A stretch of 64,000 nucleotides of DNA from Brachypodium distachyon (taxonomy: Eukaryota; Streptophyta; Magnoliopsida; Poales; Poaceae). The notes below the pieces were generated by a model that worked only from the letters and a program-made list of their open reading frames with translations, had not been told where the DNA came from and searched no databases. The DNA lies in NCBI RefSeq assembly GCF_000005505.3, contig NC_016131.3, positions 42,989,355-43,053,354 on the forward strand, read 5' to 3'. The first letter of the stretch is position 1; each line of letters begins with the position of its first letter. This document shows positions 33,257-45,908 of the stretch, in pieces. Made by a program: the position numbers and the translations under genes.

Positions 33257-34972
33257 TGTAGTCAATAACAATACCTTGATCAATACTTACTGAGTATGAT
33301 GCAACGTAGTTGATAACACTATAACAGTATTAGAGTACCTTGATCAATATTTGCTGAGTATGATGAGTGCCAAAACATGTAAATTAGGGTTTTTGAAAAA
33401 TGTTGCATACTAAAGAAGATGATTTCCTATGGCCAAGAACAATCTGTTCAAGTGGTTCCATATTCAAATCGGTCAAGTTTTCTGTAGCGTGGTTGTGAAA
33501 GAAAAGGAAATGATACAAATTATAGGTATCTCATCAAGCTATCGTGCATTCGATAAGCCACCTATTTTGGGGTAAAAGTATTAGCGCCAATCCAGAGAGG
33601 CGAAAGATATGTGGCGCTCTAGTCAGCGGTGAGAAGGAAAGACCTGACTTCAACTATTATCAAACAGCAAAAGAAATTATCTAGCGCAGAAGCACCCACC
33701 TAGCAGCAAAACGAAAACAATAGAAAACTAGCGTTAGCGGGGGGATGTTATAAGGTCATGCTCAACGCCTGATATCGAGTAACTTGAGTTTTTTAGAATG
33801 TTATATAATTATTATTTTTTGCTCTCATCATTCTCTGTTTTAATTTTACCTAGTTATTTGATATTGAGCTGTGGTCCTTTTCTTGTATCTGGATACCGTA
33901 AAAGTGTAGTCTTATGTCCCGTTTTATAGACGTTTGCTTACTGCCAAAAGCACTTATGAACATCTGAAATATGCATCCCTAATAGTTGCAACAATCCGTC
34001 CAAGCATAACTGAAATGCTCCTTCTCTGTGTAGGGAACCTTCTATTGGTCTTGGACTTTCAAAAGAGTAACCCTCCCAACAGCTGTAGTGGTAAAAGAAT
34101 TTATGTTTTTTGGTGCCCTGTACTTGCATACATGGTAGCGTTTGGTCGAGAGCATCCAGTTGTATGATTTCTCGGGTTCCACATCTTGTGTAGTTATTAG
34201 GAAGCTTCCAGCTCTATGATGTCAAGCTAGGTCTCGTGTGAACTCATGTTTACCTACTAGCAGTAAGGAAACAGAAGGATGTGGTTAATTTGACTGAAGA
34301 ACACCAAAAGACTTCGCTACCTAGCGCCTGATACAGAGAGAAGATGCTGACAGATGAAGACCAACCAGTTGTGTATATCTGGTAACCTCGCTTTCTGGTG
34401 CACATGACCTCTTGCGCCAGTCGAGGTGGCTTGTGATTTTCAGAGCAAGCACTTGCTGACTGTGAGCAAAAGATTCATCTAAATGCAACCTGGAGCTGAG
34501 TGTCTCCACCCCACCAGCCTGAAAGGGATGTGGATTCAGCCGCTCAGGCACTTGATCTTGACTGGGCATTGGGAATTTTGCATGGACAAGAGGTGGACCC
34601 CTGATCCGCATTTGATGCTTGTGAGTAGAGCAATGTGCTCTGTGATGTGACTGGAGCAGCTGGGCGGTTCGCTTCTTGCTTACATGAACTTGGTAAACTC
34701 AAGGACTTGCTTTAAAACTTTCATTAGGCTGTAAGGCACTCCTGCAGGCTAATCTTGGAGCCTTGCGTTGGTGGGAACATCTGATGAGAAAGTGGAGCAC
34801 TTTTTGTAACCTCTCTCTGAGAAGTAACCACCACTTTCGAGGACATCTTTAGCTACCCCATGAATGATAGAGTGTGATCTTTGCTTCAAGTGTTGAGCAT
34901 GGCATCAACGGAAGTGTAGTCACATCACAGATATTAATACGATTCTAACTCGGCTGCTTTGTTAGAAGAATA

Positions 34973-35036
34973 CTTCCTCCGTCCCAAAATAACAAAATGA
35001 CTGATATGTATATCAGTTATTTTGGGACGGAGGGAG
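34973..35036. mobile_element. Stowaway MITE (64 bp)
   Basis: A short hairpin from CTTCCTCCGTCCCAAAATAA to TTATTTTGGGACGGAGGGAG with TA flanks. The whole element is nearly palindromic. Confidence 0.9.
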
Positions 35037-35083
35037 TATATGTGAACTGAGCAGTAAAATGGAGTGGTCGCTAATGTTTGTTA

Positions 35084-35165
35084 CTCCCTCCGTTTTTAAA
35101 TATTTGTCGTGATTTTAGTACAAATTTGGTTTGCACTAAAACCACGTATTTAGGAACGGAAGGAG
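35084..35165. mobile_element. Stowaway MITE (82 bp)
   Basis: Ends CTCCCTCCGTTTTTAAATA and TATTTAGGAACGGAAGGAG with TA flanks. It lies only 48 bp from the preceding Stowaway. Confidence 0.9.
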
Positions 35166-35409
35166 TACTTAAGAATCCATTGATAGAGACAGGCGCAACA
35201 AATGATAATTGCCAACACTTCAGTGATCCCAACCCGTCACTGGAGTCCCAACAAATCAGCGGTCGACTTGTTAAATTTTATCTGGTTTTTCTGGGTTGAA
35301 GCTAGCTTGAAACCCATCATGGTCGGACATGGAGAAAAAGAGAGGAAAACTGGTCGGGTAGTGCTAAAAAGCCACCAGAATAGGGACGCAGCGGGATTCA
35401 AATTTTGTA

Positions 35410-35532
35410 CTCTCTCGTCCAACAAAAGATGTGTCAAGTTTGTCAAAATTTGGATGTATCTAGACATAACTTAGTGTATAAATGCATTCAAATTTATTCA
35501 AAGTTGAGACATCCTTTATTGGACGGAGGGAG
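35410..35532. mobile_element. Stowaway MITE (123 bp), mildly decayed
   Basis: The left end is CTCTCTCGTCCAACAAAAGA and the right end TTTATTGGACGGAGGGAG. The interior contains TGGATGTATCTAGACA, as in other long copies here. The right flank is CA, so one TA has mutated. Confidence 0.8.
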
Positions 35533-37420
35533 CATCAAAATTTTGAATTAGCAAGTCTTTGATGGCCTGAAAATGTGACATAAATGAGATCTCGCTTGCA
35601 TCTCTCTCTTCTTTTTTAAGAGCCGCTTGCATCCCTACACCATACTCACTCTATTCCACAATATAACGTGTATAGATTTTTCCCATTTGTTTCATAATAC
35701 ATCTCATTTTCTCTTGGTACCCGCACCCAGCTAATAACTACTCACATCCATTTATTATTAACCCAATCTGAATGGTCAGGCACTAGAAACGAGAGTTGCA
35801 TTGGTCCAAGTGCACAAATCTATATGAGGTGTATTTTGAAATGGAAAGAGTACATCAGAAGTGCATCTTCTTTTGTGTCTCTTGGATGGGCCCAATAATC
35901 TAAGTTTCTTACCTCTTGCATAGGGTGACCATGCGGCTCTTTATCTTTACTTTATAAAAGATTCAATTTTTTTCATATAGAAGACTCAATTAATGAGAGC
36001 GGTCCGTTGTACCTTCAGAACATATCACTTGTTCATTTGGCATAGATCAACGAAACAAGAACAAATATGAATTATATGATTGAAGGAAAATGAAAGTACA
36101 ACATTTTCTCTAATTACTGTGGAGTAGTATATTTAGCCATAGCACTGCATGGGTATTACGTGAGTGTTAAACTAAACGCTAATCTAGTTAGAACTGACCA
36201 GGAATTCTCAAGATGTTCATGCAATTTTAGAGATACGGACTGAACCAGATCAGATGACCCCGAACCCATTCCTCTAGATCCTTTTGAAGCCTTATTATTC
36301 TAATTCAACCTATGTGAAGTCGTCCATGACACAAACCTTATAGAAGAGAGGGAGGAAGCAGAAGCTCCATAGTGGTTTCCATATAGGGCAGAGGACAGAG
36401 GAGGAAGAGATGGAGCTTGGAAGGAATAGGAAGAGGTTTGCATATAGGACAGAGGGAACTGCTCGTGTAGAGACGAGAAGACACGAAATAAAAGAGCGAA
36501 AGAATCCATGAGGATGAAATGCAGAAAGAAAACGAGAGACATGAAGAAAGAGAAAGACGAACGCTCGAAACATTTTTTGTGAGAGAACCAGCCGATTTTG
36601 TGCCTAGATGTGTCGGTACAACAGGGTCATTTGCCTAAAAAACAATACCCGACCTTATATGCACAACAAAGTTCCATGTTTAGAAGTCCAATAATTATAT
36701 AGAAAATCCAATGAACATGTTTAGAAGTCTAATGATTATGTACGAAAATGTTTTTTTGTGTCGAGGCAGAAAGCCCTGGGAGCAGCTCGTGTCGGTCCGA
36801 CGGATTTAATAGCGGGCTCTCACTCTCACAAGAAGAGAGCTGGAGGTCGTGCCGGCCGAAACCGAAGCAGTGCCGAACTAAACGGCGGCCTCCCGCCATA
36901 AATAGCCGTTCTTCCTGGTTTTCCAGGGACCCTGACACGCGGGTCGTAAGCACGAATCCTGCTGCCAACTGCCGGACTGCCGGTTAACCGCCAGCCAGAG
37001 CCAACGCTCACACTCCAGCCACCACCCGGTAACGGTGGCACCCAACGCCCACTGAGCATCGGGGCCCACCACGAGGTACACGGTGTAAAAAGGCGTACAC
37101 CTCACTCTCTCCGCCCCGAGGCCCCCGCTTCCCCCCATCTCGCCGCCAGCCAAGCCACCTCACCTTCCATCCATCCCCAGCTCCAATTCCGAATCCCCAA
37201 CGCAGCCGCCGACTAGGGGAGCGCGCGTGCAGCAGCCGCGTCGGGGCCGCGTGCTGTAACCCTAGCCTGCCTTCGGCCCCCACTGCCGGCCGCGGCAGCC
37301 GCTCGCTCGGGCGCGTGACCTGGACGTTCTGCAGAGGCGAGATCCAAGCGCGCCCGCGCCCAGTGCCTGTGGCTGCAACCGTTTGGAAGAAGAGGTTGGT
37401 GGCGGAGGAAGGCGGCGGCA

Positions 37421-40400
37421 ATGGTGGGGTCGAGGTTCGGGTCGTTCAAGTCGGAGAAGGGAGACTCGGCCGCGGCGGCCGCCGCCGCGGGTCCGGCGCA
37501 GAGGAAGGACCCCTACGAGGTGCTCGGGGTGGGCCGCAACGCCACCGACCAGGAAATCAAGAGCGCCTTCCGCCGCATGGCGCTCAAGTAAGACCGCCGA
37601 CTCTGCTCTCAGATTCCATGTCTTGCCATGGGCGGAGCCGACGCTCGGCCACCCCGGCCAGTTGCCAGGCTCCTCTCCTGAGTAAAGTCCCTTTAATTAA
37701 AGTAAGAAAAATGATTAAATTAGCAAAAAAAGAGGCAAGCTTCAGTTTAGACGGAATGACAATTTAAAAAAAAAGAAAAATAGGGGTTTTGCCCCCAGCC
37801 CCATTTATTGAACTAGGTGATACCCCGCGCGTTGCTGTGGAATTTAGTACCAAATTATTTGCAAAAATGAATACCAAAAGCACGATAATTTTGTGAGAAT
37901 ATACCGTGTGCTTAAAAATATTTAAAAATGCTTCTGTTATGATTAGAGAAAACATGCTAAAAATGTATACATGAATATCAAACAGTATTTTAGTCAAAAC
38001 TCTATGAGCTACATTTGCGTCCCTCAAGTCTCCACCTTATGCCCATGTTCTGGTTCTTGGGTTGTGGCTGACAAATGCTCTACTTTTTTTGTTTAAACTC
38101 AGCCATATCTTTCAAAATTGTGACATCAATTCTTGAACTTACAAATAAACCAAGGAGCCGATCAAGCAAGACTACATTAGGTGGGATATCTCCGTTTTTG
38201 GCAAAACCTACAATGCCGAGAGAAATTTATTGTGTATTTCATCACACAGAACTTATATCTCAAAAAGTAAGATCTAGAGATCACTCATAATTGGAGTTTC
38301 TAAAAGAACATGCTTTTTTTAGTAAATGATGTTTCTGGCTGGATCAACTTTGTGCAGACTACCACTTGATTAATATAATCAAACAAAACACAAAAGAGTG
38401 AAGTGTCCATCGTTCTGCATTACTTTCATCTCACAACCTAATGAGTTATCTGCACATACGTAATTGAAGCAAATTAGGACTACTCCTATAATTCTGCACG
38501 GTGACAGTATGAGGAGGCAGAAAAAAAACTAAAGAGCCAGCTGCTGCCATGAGAAATATGAAAATGAAACAGATCTTAGCATCACCAATTCACCATGCTT
38601 TGTTCTGCAATAGAAACTGAAGAAATCAGAGAGTAACAAACGTGGAGTGAGGGAAACCTCGATGCATATTCTTATATCAAAATGATCCTGTAGAAAGTGT
38701 TCCGCTAGAAAATGCTTACTTACATGCATAGTTCTACAAAGTTATTATAAAATTTTAGTAAACATGTAGTAGGAAAGTAAAGCTATTTAGCAAAACCAGC
38801 CGAATGGCTCACAGGAAAAATTAGGGAGGCCTCCAGTTTAATCCAATGAACGATTTGCATTGCTTTGAAATATTAGGTAGGAGCAATCTATAGCAGTGCC
38901 ATCACTCGTGGGAATTTCAGTAAACACATACCAGGATCAGATGCTCTGTTCATAATACAGGAGATTGCTTTTCTTTGAGCGAATTACATCCCATCCTTGT
39001 TTTGAACACTGCCATATTGCAAGGGCCACCTTGTTAGAACCAACAAAGGGAAGATAAGCCGACCCCAGCAGGATGAGTAGTCCATGAGGGTGATAGTGAT
39101 ACTGATACATCTTATCTGCAACGCATCAAAAGAAAGAACTGCTAAAGGAGATGACTTGACACAACTCAAGAAAAGAGGGGCAATGAGAACTCTAGAAAAC
39201 AGGGGCAGTGAGGTTTGAGGAGGTACCAGTGCTGAGGATAGACCTCTCCTGTGGCGTCTACAGCATTACCCAGCTGCCAAAGATGAAATAGAAAGAGGTG
39301 ATTACAGCTGCAGGTCTTGGAGACCCTCCAGCTTTGTGCCATTGAACAGCGAATATTAGGTTGTCAAAAAAATAATTACGCAATCTCATACGCACAGAGA
39401 CAAATAAAAGGTAACCAATTATGTTTAGAGATGGGAGCTAGATGCAAGCAGCTCGGGTAAAAAAAATATAAGATGCATGTGTTCATGCAATGTAAGTAAG
39501 AAACTTCAAAGATAAGAGCTTCTGCATCAATGCTAACAGACCTATGAAGCAATAAGCACCGACTTTGGAACAACGAAGAAGCCATGACCCTTGCCGGAAA
39601 AACTGCAAACACCCATTGAGCCGGACAAAATCTAACGTCTGGCAAATTCTAAAACATAAGCTTGGGATTGAAAAATTCAAGGGAGGCTGAAAATCGGGAG
39701 TGCCCAGCTCCAGCTACCTTCCGAGGAGGCCCATGACGAAGATGTAGATGCGAGCAGGCTGGCGTGTTAGGTAACGATGGCAGCAGAGTCAGGTTTTTAG
39801 AAGCCATGGTGGTGGAGGATCAGTTAAATGGAGTAATCTCTTCTGCAGTCGCCGGAAAATGCGATGCGTGCTTGAGGCCGTTTCATATGCATTTGTGGCT
39901 GGGAGATTGTGGATCGCAGTGGCAGGGGAGATAGTGGCAGCATTAAAGTGGAGAAGATGAGGCGCAGGGGAGATAGTGGCAGCATTAACGTGGAGAAGAT
40001 GAGGCGACATCAAAGAAGCAATTAGCAGGGAAGATGAGCCGTGGCTGAGTCAGTGCCATGGGGATCGCGATGGGTGCGATGGTTGCGGCAAGGGTGCGGG
40101 AGGCACGATATGGTTGCGGCAGTTGTGGGAAGGCGGAAGGAACGTGCGGCAAGGCAACGGAGGCAGCGAGAGAAAAAAACCCGGGCCAAGGCAGAACAAA
40201 GGTAGTGAAGGAAAAAAACTCAGGACCTGCTGACGTGGACACAGTGCATGTTGACTTTGCTAAATTTGTTGCTTTTAGTGGGCTTCACTCTTATAGAGAT
40301 TATAGATGAGACCAAGTCATACGGACACTGATCAGCTGGTTCAGCCAATATGTCTCACCCATGTCTCCATGTCCGTGTTTAGGTGGAAACTTTTTGTTCG

Positions 40401-43400
40401 TTTTTGCACGAAATGGTGCACATACTGAGTGCTGGCAGATATGTCATGTGTGCTTTTATTTAGTGAAGTTTTCAGCTATGAGCTATGTTTAGGCTTTTCT
40501 TCCCTGTCTCACTTCGGAGGCATTCTCATCTGAACGTTTGGTTTGTGCATATAGTAGCTTGATCCAGTACTGATTTCAGTGTTTTTACTGGTAAATTTCG
40601 GCAGGTACCATCCGGATAAGAATGCTGATGACCCTGTTGCATCAGACATGTTCCAGGAAGTCACATTTTCTTACAGCATTCTGTCGGATCCCAATAAGAG
40701 GCGGCAGTATGACACATCAGGATTCGAGGTAATTAATCAACTGCTGAATTGGTGTGTGCTAATCATTTTCTTTTAACATGTTATATTGTTATGTCAACTG
40801 CTGCACTATGTTTCAGGCCATTGAAACTGATAGCCAGGAATTGGAGCTGGACCTATCGAGTCTCAATACAGTAAACACCATGTTTGCAGCTCTTTTTAGG
40901 TAAAATTTGTAATTGCTAAGTACAATTTTCCTTCAATAGTTTGCTAGCTTGTGTTTTTCTGTGTTTTGATTGTATGCACATACATGTAGTAAACTTGGTG
41001 TACCGATTAAGACAACAGTTTCTGCAACCATTTTGGAGGAAGCATTAAATGGGTCTGTTATGGTTTCTCAGCTCCAGCTAGGAACCTCTGTGCGCAAGAA
41101 GGTTGGCAACTAGCTTTCCGCTATGCTATGTTTCTTTTTCATGTTAGTAACACCAAATTATTGCATGTGGCCAGGTGGAAAAGCAAACAGCTCATTTTTA
41201 TTCTGTAGACATAACAGAACAGGAAGCTAAGAAGGGGTTAGTTTGTCGTGTGCACTCAATTGATAGAAGCAAATTTAAGGTTGGTGTTTGTTTGCAAATG
41301 TAGTTTTCTTTTCATGTTATCTAAGTACACTTAACGATGCATTGTATGGTGCTCTGTTTTGTTTGCTTGAATTAAGCTCTCTAGTTGCTTGCTTGTATTC
41401 TTGAGTTATGAAGTCACAGTTGTTTCCTCAGAGAGAAAACTTTTCCTTTACTTGGTGATGTTTAAATGATTTTCTATAAAGTATAAACAAATGGTAGTAA
41501 TGAATAATGATAACCTATCGTTTTCTATATTTTCTGTGTGGTCAACATGTAAATGCAATATTCACATCTTTACTTCTTATAAAGATCTGAGTTGGTGGTA
41601 GTCCGTTCACTCCATTGAGACTATTCTATAGATTGCTAGAAAATCAATATAATTGCACACATTTAAAATCGTAGATAAATATCACAATCTTTTCAGATTG
41701 CTAGAAAATCAACGTAATTTACCTAGAATTTTTGGGATTGATGCATATTTTGAGATAATTGTTATTTCGAATTTTTTTGAAAATATAAGGGCAAAATACA
41801 TTATGCAACTTATGCAAAAAAAAAATGTAAATCCTGTAGCAACGCACGTGCATTTAGCTAGTGTGTAATAATTATCTCACTTACTGTTGATCCTGGTATG
41901 CACATATTTGAAATTTGTACCTATTGTTTTAGGAGTATATTTTCCTATTAGACAAGATTGCCATACGTAATATCTGGAAGTTTTGTTCACACTTATGATT
42001 TGTGTGTCAGTGGAGTGGAAATATGTCAGGATTGGATTAAGAAATTACGATTTGTTTTAGCTTTCTCAAAAAAACAGCACCCATATTAGTGCGGGTAATT
42101 CCACTTCTCCTTTCAGTTTGCCCTCTAATTTTTCATTTTCTTAAATTTGGCACAATTTGCCACACTCCATCGCCAAGTTTGACCGAGTTAGCCAAGTATT
42201 TGGCAGATTGGTCCACATGCCGTAGACGCATGCAGTTGTGAGAAGATCACTTGGCCAAGCAAATTGGTGGTGGCTTCATTTTTCTTGGCCACAAGGTAGC
42301 ATGTTAAGCATACCTAGGCACTCTTAGGCTTCAACCAAACATACCCTTTAGTCATGCAAGCTTCTCTTGGGTGTCTTGAACGAAATTAAAGGGTAAACTG
42401 ATCTTTTGATCAAATCCAGTTGGTAGATTGACAACTCTATGTGTAGACTGCTATGTGGGTGGTCTTACTAGTAGCGTATTATTAATAGCTGGTAGGTTTG
42501 GTTGTCATTTCACAACTCTATATTTAATTGGAGGTTTGCTATTTTAATATTTGGAACAGATCTTAGTAGAAATGGATCATATAAGGGCATCTTGAATAAC
42601 AGAGACATTAGTTGTCTAGCACCCATCATCACTATATGGTAGCATTTTCCTGACAAAACCAGGATTTTATTTGGAATTGGGATGTGCTTCCACAAAACAG
42701 TGAGCGAAGATGACACTTCTGTGAATAGAATTGACAAAAAGCCCCAGTGTTATTCCACTACATACATTCTGGTGAAAGCATTTTTTATGGGAAACTATCA
42801 TAAGTTTGCACAAGCAAATTTTCTACAACATGAGTTTTTTTTTGCCTGGTTAACTGTGCTCTGACTGTCATAAATTTAAGCATTGCATGCTCTATTGAAC
42901 GGATATTTCAATCCCTCCAAATTTCATGTCTGCTTTCCTTTACTCAGGCCTTTATAAAACATGGATTTATTTTATTCAATTGCAGCTGCTTTATTTTGAG
43001 CTCGAAGAAACTGGTGGGCTGAGCCTTGCTCTGCAGGTACATAGACCAAACTTACATCTCAAAAGCAGAAACGAATTTGTCAGAGTCGTATACTTAGATA
43101 ACTAAATCTGCTGGTGGATTCAATCATTGGGAAGTTTTGGATGACAAAGTAAGAAAAAGATCAGCCTATTAAAATATTGTTGTGAGCAGATGACCTGTGG
43201 GTTCTCTTATTCATCGTAAGAAATTAAGAAATTTGCATGTAATTCAGAGTACATGACAACATCACATAGCACGTATTTTGTGGTATGACTGAACTTCACA
43301 TGAGCAAGTTTGAGTTTCATATGTTCTTGGATTGTAGATTTATTGTCCAACTGCAATGCCATGTCTCCCCCCCAAAAAAAAACTGCAATGCCATGTCAGG

Positions 43401-44532
43401 ACCAACTATGTATTTGCTTTCATGACCTTGACTAAATCACATCAGCAACAGTTCTGTTAAGATTTATGATGTGTTGTAGCTTGAGTATGTTTCACCTAAC
43501 ATGCAGCCTGCTGCAGGAAGACAGTGTAAAGGCCGGCAAAGTTACTTCTGCAGGGATGTACTTTCTCGGGTTTCCTGTGTATCGCTTTGAGCAAAATAAC
43601 TCGGTGAGTTTACAAATTTTTGCTTTTCACCTTTTCGGGTCCCCCAAGTGATTTTATGATCTTTACCCCCTACTAAGCTTCAATTACTTTCAGGCACCTG
43701 CTGCGAAGGACCCTGATAGTGCATTTTTTAAAAGGTTGGATAGCTTTCAACCATGTGACATTAATGAACTGAAACCAGGAACCCACTTCTTCGCAGTCTA
43801 TGGTATGCCATTTTTTATTGGTGCAGTGTTAATTAATTGAGCGTGGAATGTCTTAAAAGTTAAAACTGTATTATTTCATTCAGGTGACAATTTCTTCAAA
43901 AGTGCAACCTATACTATAGAGATTGTGTGTGGTGAGTCTTTCCCTGCTGAAAAGGAGAAGCTACAAAGTGTAGAGGCAAAGATACTCACAAAACGAGCTG
44001 AGCTGTCTAAATTCGAGGCAGAGTATAGGGAAGTATGTGCTCAGTTTTTCTTTCTATCAGGTTCTTTCTTTGCATATTTAATGTTGAAGGGGTACATTTT
44101 TTAAACACCATCTTTTGCAGGTTTTGGCAAAGTTCACTGAAATGACCAGCAAATACACGCAAGAGATGCAAACAGTATGTGGGGTCTTGATGCTTAAGTC
44201 ATTTTTGCTTCTCGTGATGTTCTAATTTGATTACACATGGCCTTTTGTAGATCGACGAGCTTCTGAATGAAAGGAATGTAATCCATGCATCATATACAAC
44301 CAATCCACCATTAAAACGGAGTTCGAGCAGGAATAAAGCGAAATCGCCTTTAAAAGGGTCCATATTGGATGAAGAAAAAAATCAGAGGAAGGAAAAGAAA
44401 GTGAAGGATCAGCCCTTGGAGGGATGTGGAAGTGAAGATAATGATTCAAGTGAAAAGAAAACCAAAGAGCGGTTCCCGAGAAAGAAATGGTTAAACATTC
44501 CTTTCAAAGTTGACAGGAGAAAGCCATGCTGA
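37421..44532 (+). CDS. DnaJ (J-domain) protein of the ARG1/ARL type
   Basis: Eleven exons join in phase: 37421-37587, 40605-40728, 40817-40899, 40990-41101, 41175-41279, 42986-43036, 43517-43603, 43694-43802, 43884-44032, 44121-44174, 44251-44532 (440 aa). The J-domain covers about residues 29-97: DPYEVLGVGRNATDQEIKSA, then YHPDKN with the HPD tripeptide that stimulates Hsp70 ATPase. There is no Gly/Phe or zinc-finger region, so it is a type III J-protein. The middle domain (ALNGSVMVSQLQLGTSVRKK, FYFLGFP-like segment, GTHFFAVYGDNFFKSATYTI) and a coiled coil at about 290-355 match ALTERED RESPONSE TO GRAVITY 1 and its ARL paralogues (dnaJ 15/16), which act in root gravitropism at endomembranes. 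The C-terminus is Lys/Arg-rich. Intron 1 (3.0 kb) holds repeats; intron 5 holds a Helitron terminus. Confidence 0.92.
37812..37842 (-). mobile_element. Helitron-like 3' terminus
   Basis: On the minus strand the sequence reads CCACAGCAACGCGCGGGG, then TATCACCTAGT. A GC-rich imperfect stem followed by CTAGT fits a grass Helitron 3' end. The element would extend to the right; its 5' TC end was not found. Confidence 0.5.
39922..40005. repeat. 42-bp tandem duplication in DnaJ intron 1
   Basis: Two adjacent copies begin GCAGGGGAGATAGTGGCAGC and differ at one base (AAAGTGG versus AACGTGG). The duplication is recent or conserved. Confidence 0.95.
41833..41862 (+). mobile_element. Helitron-like 3' terminus in DnaJ intron 5
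   Basis: CCTGTAGCAACGCACGTG is followed by CATTTAGCTAGT. The word is close to CCCGTAGCAACGCACGGG, the hairpin near many grass Helitron 3' ends, with two changes that weaken the stem. The 5' end lies somewhere upstream in the 1.7-kb intron. Confidence 0.55.
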
Positions 44533-45908
44533 GCAGTGTAATATATTCTTTAGCTGTGCTCTGTTATGAATCATCCACTGTGCTGCAGTACTAACGTTTC
44601 ACCTTTCTGCTGTTGTAGGTAAGCAAATACACAGCATTTTCATTGTCATTGCCCTGAAGAACACTCTCTTTGCGGTTACCTCATTCCTTTTTGTACTGCC
44701 TAGTTTATTCGCTAGAAAGATTGAAGGTCAAGCCTGAGGTGCTGTGAAGATATCTCGTTTCTTTTTCTCCCTGAAGCTTTTACTTGCCAGAGGCCACCCT
44801 TGAGTTTGATTGAGACGAGTTCATGTTGTGTGGTTATGAGACAAGCAAGCGTAGCATGTAAGGTTATGCTGCTAGTAGTCCAATTCCATATTCTTTCAAA
44901 GTGATGATGTGTAGCTTGATTTGATTGGCTTTCTGGCCGGTTGTAAATAGTGTTATCTTGTTCGGTTGTCCAATTACCTGCTGTGCACATTTTCTCTTTC
45001 TCTTCTCTTTGGATTGCTGATGTGTAAATAACGAAACACAATCTTTTCACCTCTTTTTAGGCTTTTAGCTCATGTGCAGTTTCAGTTCTTGTGCACAATT
45101 CCTAACCTAGCGGACGTCTTCGCCAATACGCTCTTTATTGAAAAACCTCTGGCACATAACACATGTAATCACATCTTAAGATTCTTGTTGCGGTAAATGG
45201 TATACCTGCAGCCCAGTCCCACCTGACCAGGATGTTGAACTGCAAACAAACATTACAAGTATTAAGAGCCTATTTACAGTTTTTTTACAGGTGAGCCTAT
45301 TTAAAGTCGGTATGGAGCCTATTTAAAGTTGGTGTGCACTGTAGAACGATAAGCTTGTGTACATTGTTTACGTCCACTTTCTGATCTGCTGTGCGTAGCA
45401 AGACCGAGAGGTTTTAATTGTGATGTTGTAACTTGTACTGTTACCTCTTATTTTTAATAAAGACAGTGAGGCTGCATTTCGTGAAAAAATATAAAAAAGT
45501 TGATGTGCGGTCACTAGTGAACAAAAGGAACGCGCAGGAAGGAAACATTCGCTCACTAGCATTTTTGCGTGACGGATTTAAGTTGTCACCTTCGCGAAAC
45601 TAAAATAATGTTTCCGCCGCAGACGAAATGTCACTCTTTGTATATCTTGATTTTCTAAATATACCTGTAGATCGAAAATGGGCAGGACCGGGGACGCCAC
45701 GCCTCTGATAATCTCTGATCCTAAACCTCGAACCTAAATCTTTTTCTTTTTTTTGAAGCTCCTCGAACCTAAACCTGACCCGACGTGATCCACAAACGAC
45801 CACAACCTTACCCTTCACCCTGAACGAAAGCATCTCCCCTCCCAAAACCCCCTCCTTGTCTCCTCCTGACCTTCTCATCCGGCCTCCGGCCGACACCATC
45901 CGCATCCG
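44533..45908. other. Intergenic region between DnaJ and EMB2004-type genes
   Basis: The left part is the DnaJ 3' flank. AATAAA occurs at 45456-45461, rather far from the stop codon to be its poly-A signal. From about 45660 the sequence becomes GC-rich and should contain the promoter and 5' UTR of the next gene. No transposon ends or RNA genes were seen. Confidence 0.4.

Larger units (their letters stand above)
31880..37420. other. Intergenic region between glycosylase and DnaJ genes
   Basis: These 5.5 kb contain the glycosylase 3' flank, a decayed repeat related to the 25351 element (about 32133-33256), a Helitron-like terminus at 32721, three Stowaway MITEs (34973, 35084, 35410) and a near-direct repeat pair of about 25 bp at 36676 and 36716. 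From about 36740 the sequence becomes GC-rich and should hold the DnaJ promoter and 5' UTR. No open frame shows family features. Confidence 0.45.
37588..40604 (+). other. Large first intron of the DnaJ gene
   Basis: The intron contains a minus-strand Helitron-like terminus at 37812-37842 and a 42-bp tandem duplication (39922-40005) in a GC-rich part with spurious open frames (39985-40242 minus, 40058-40309 plus). No other gene was recognised. The GC-rich block at 39700-40250 contrasts with the AT-rich rest and may be inserted sequence. Confidence 0.5.
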
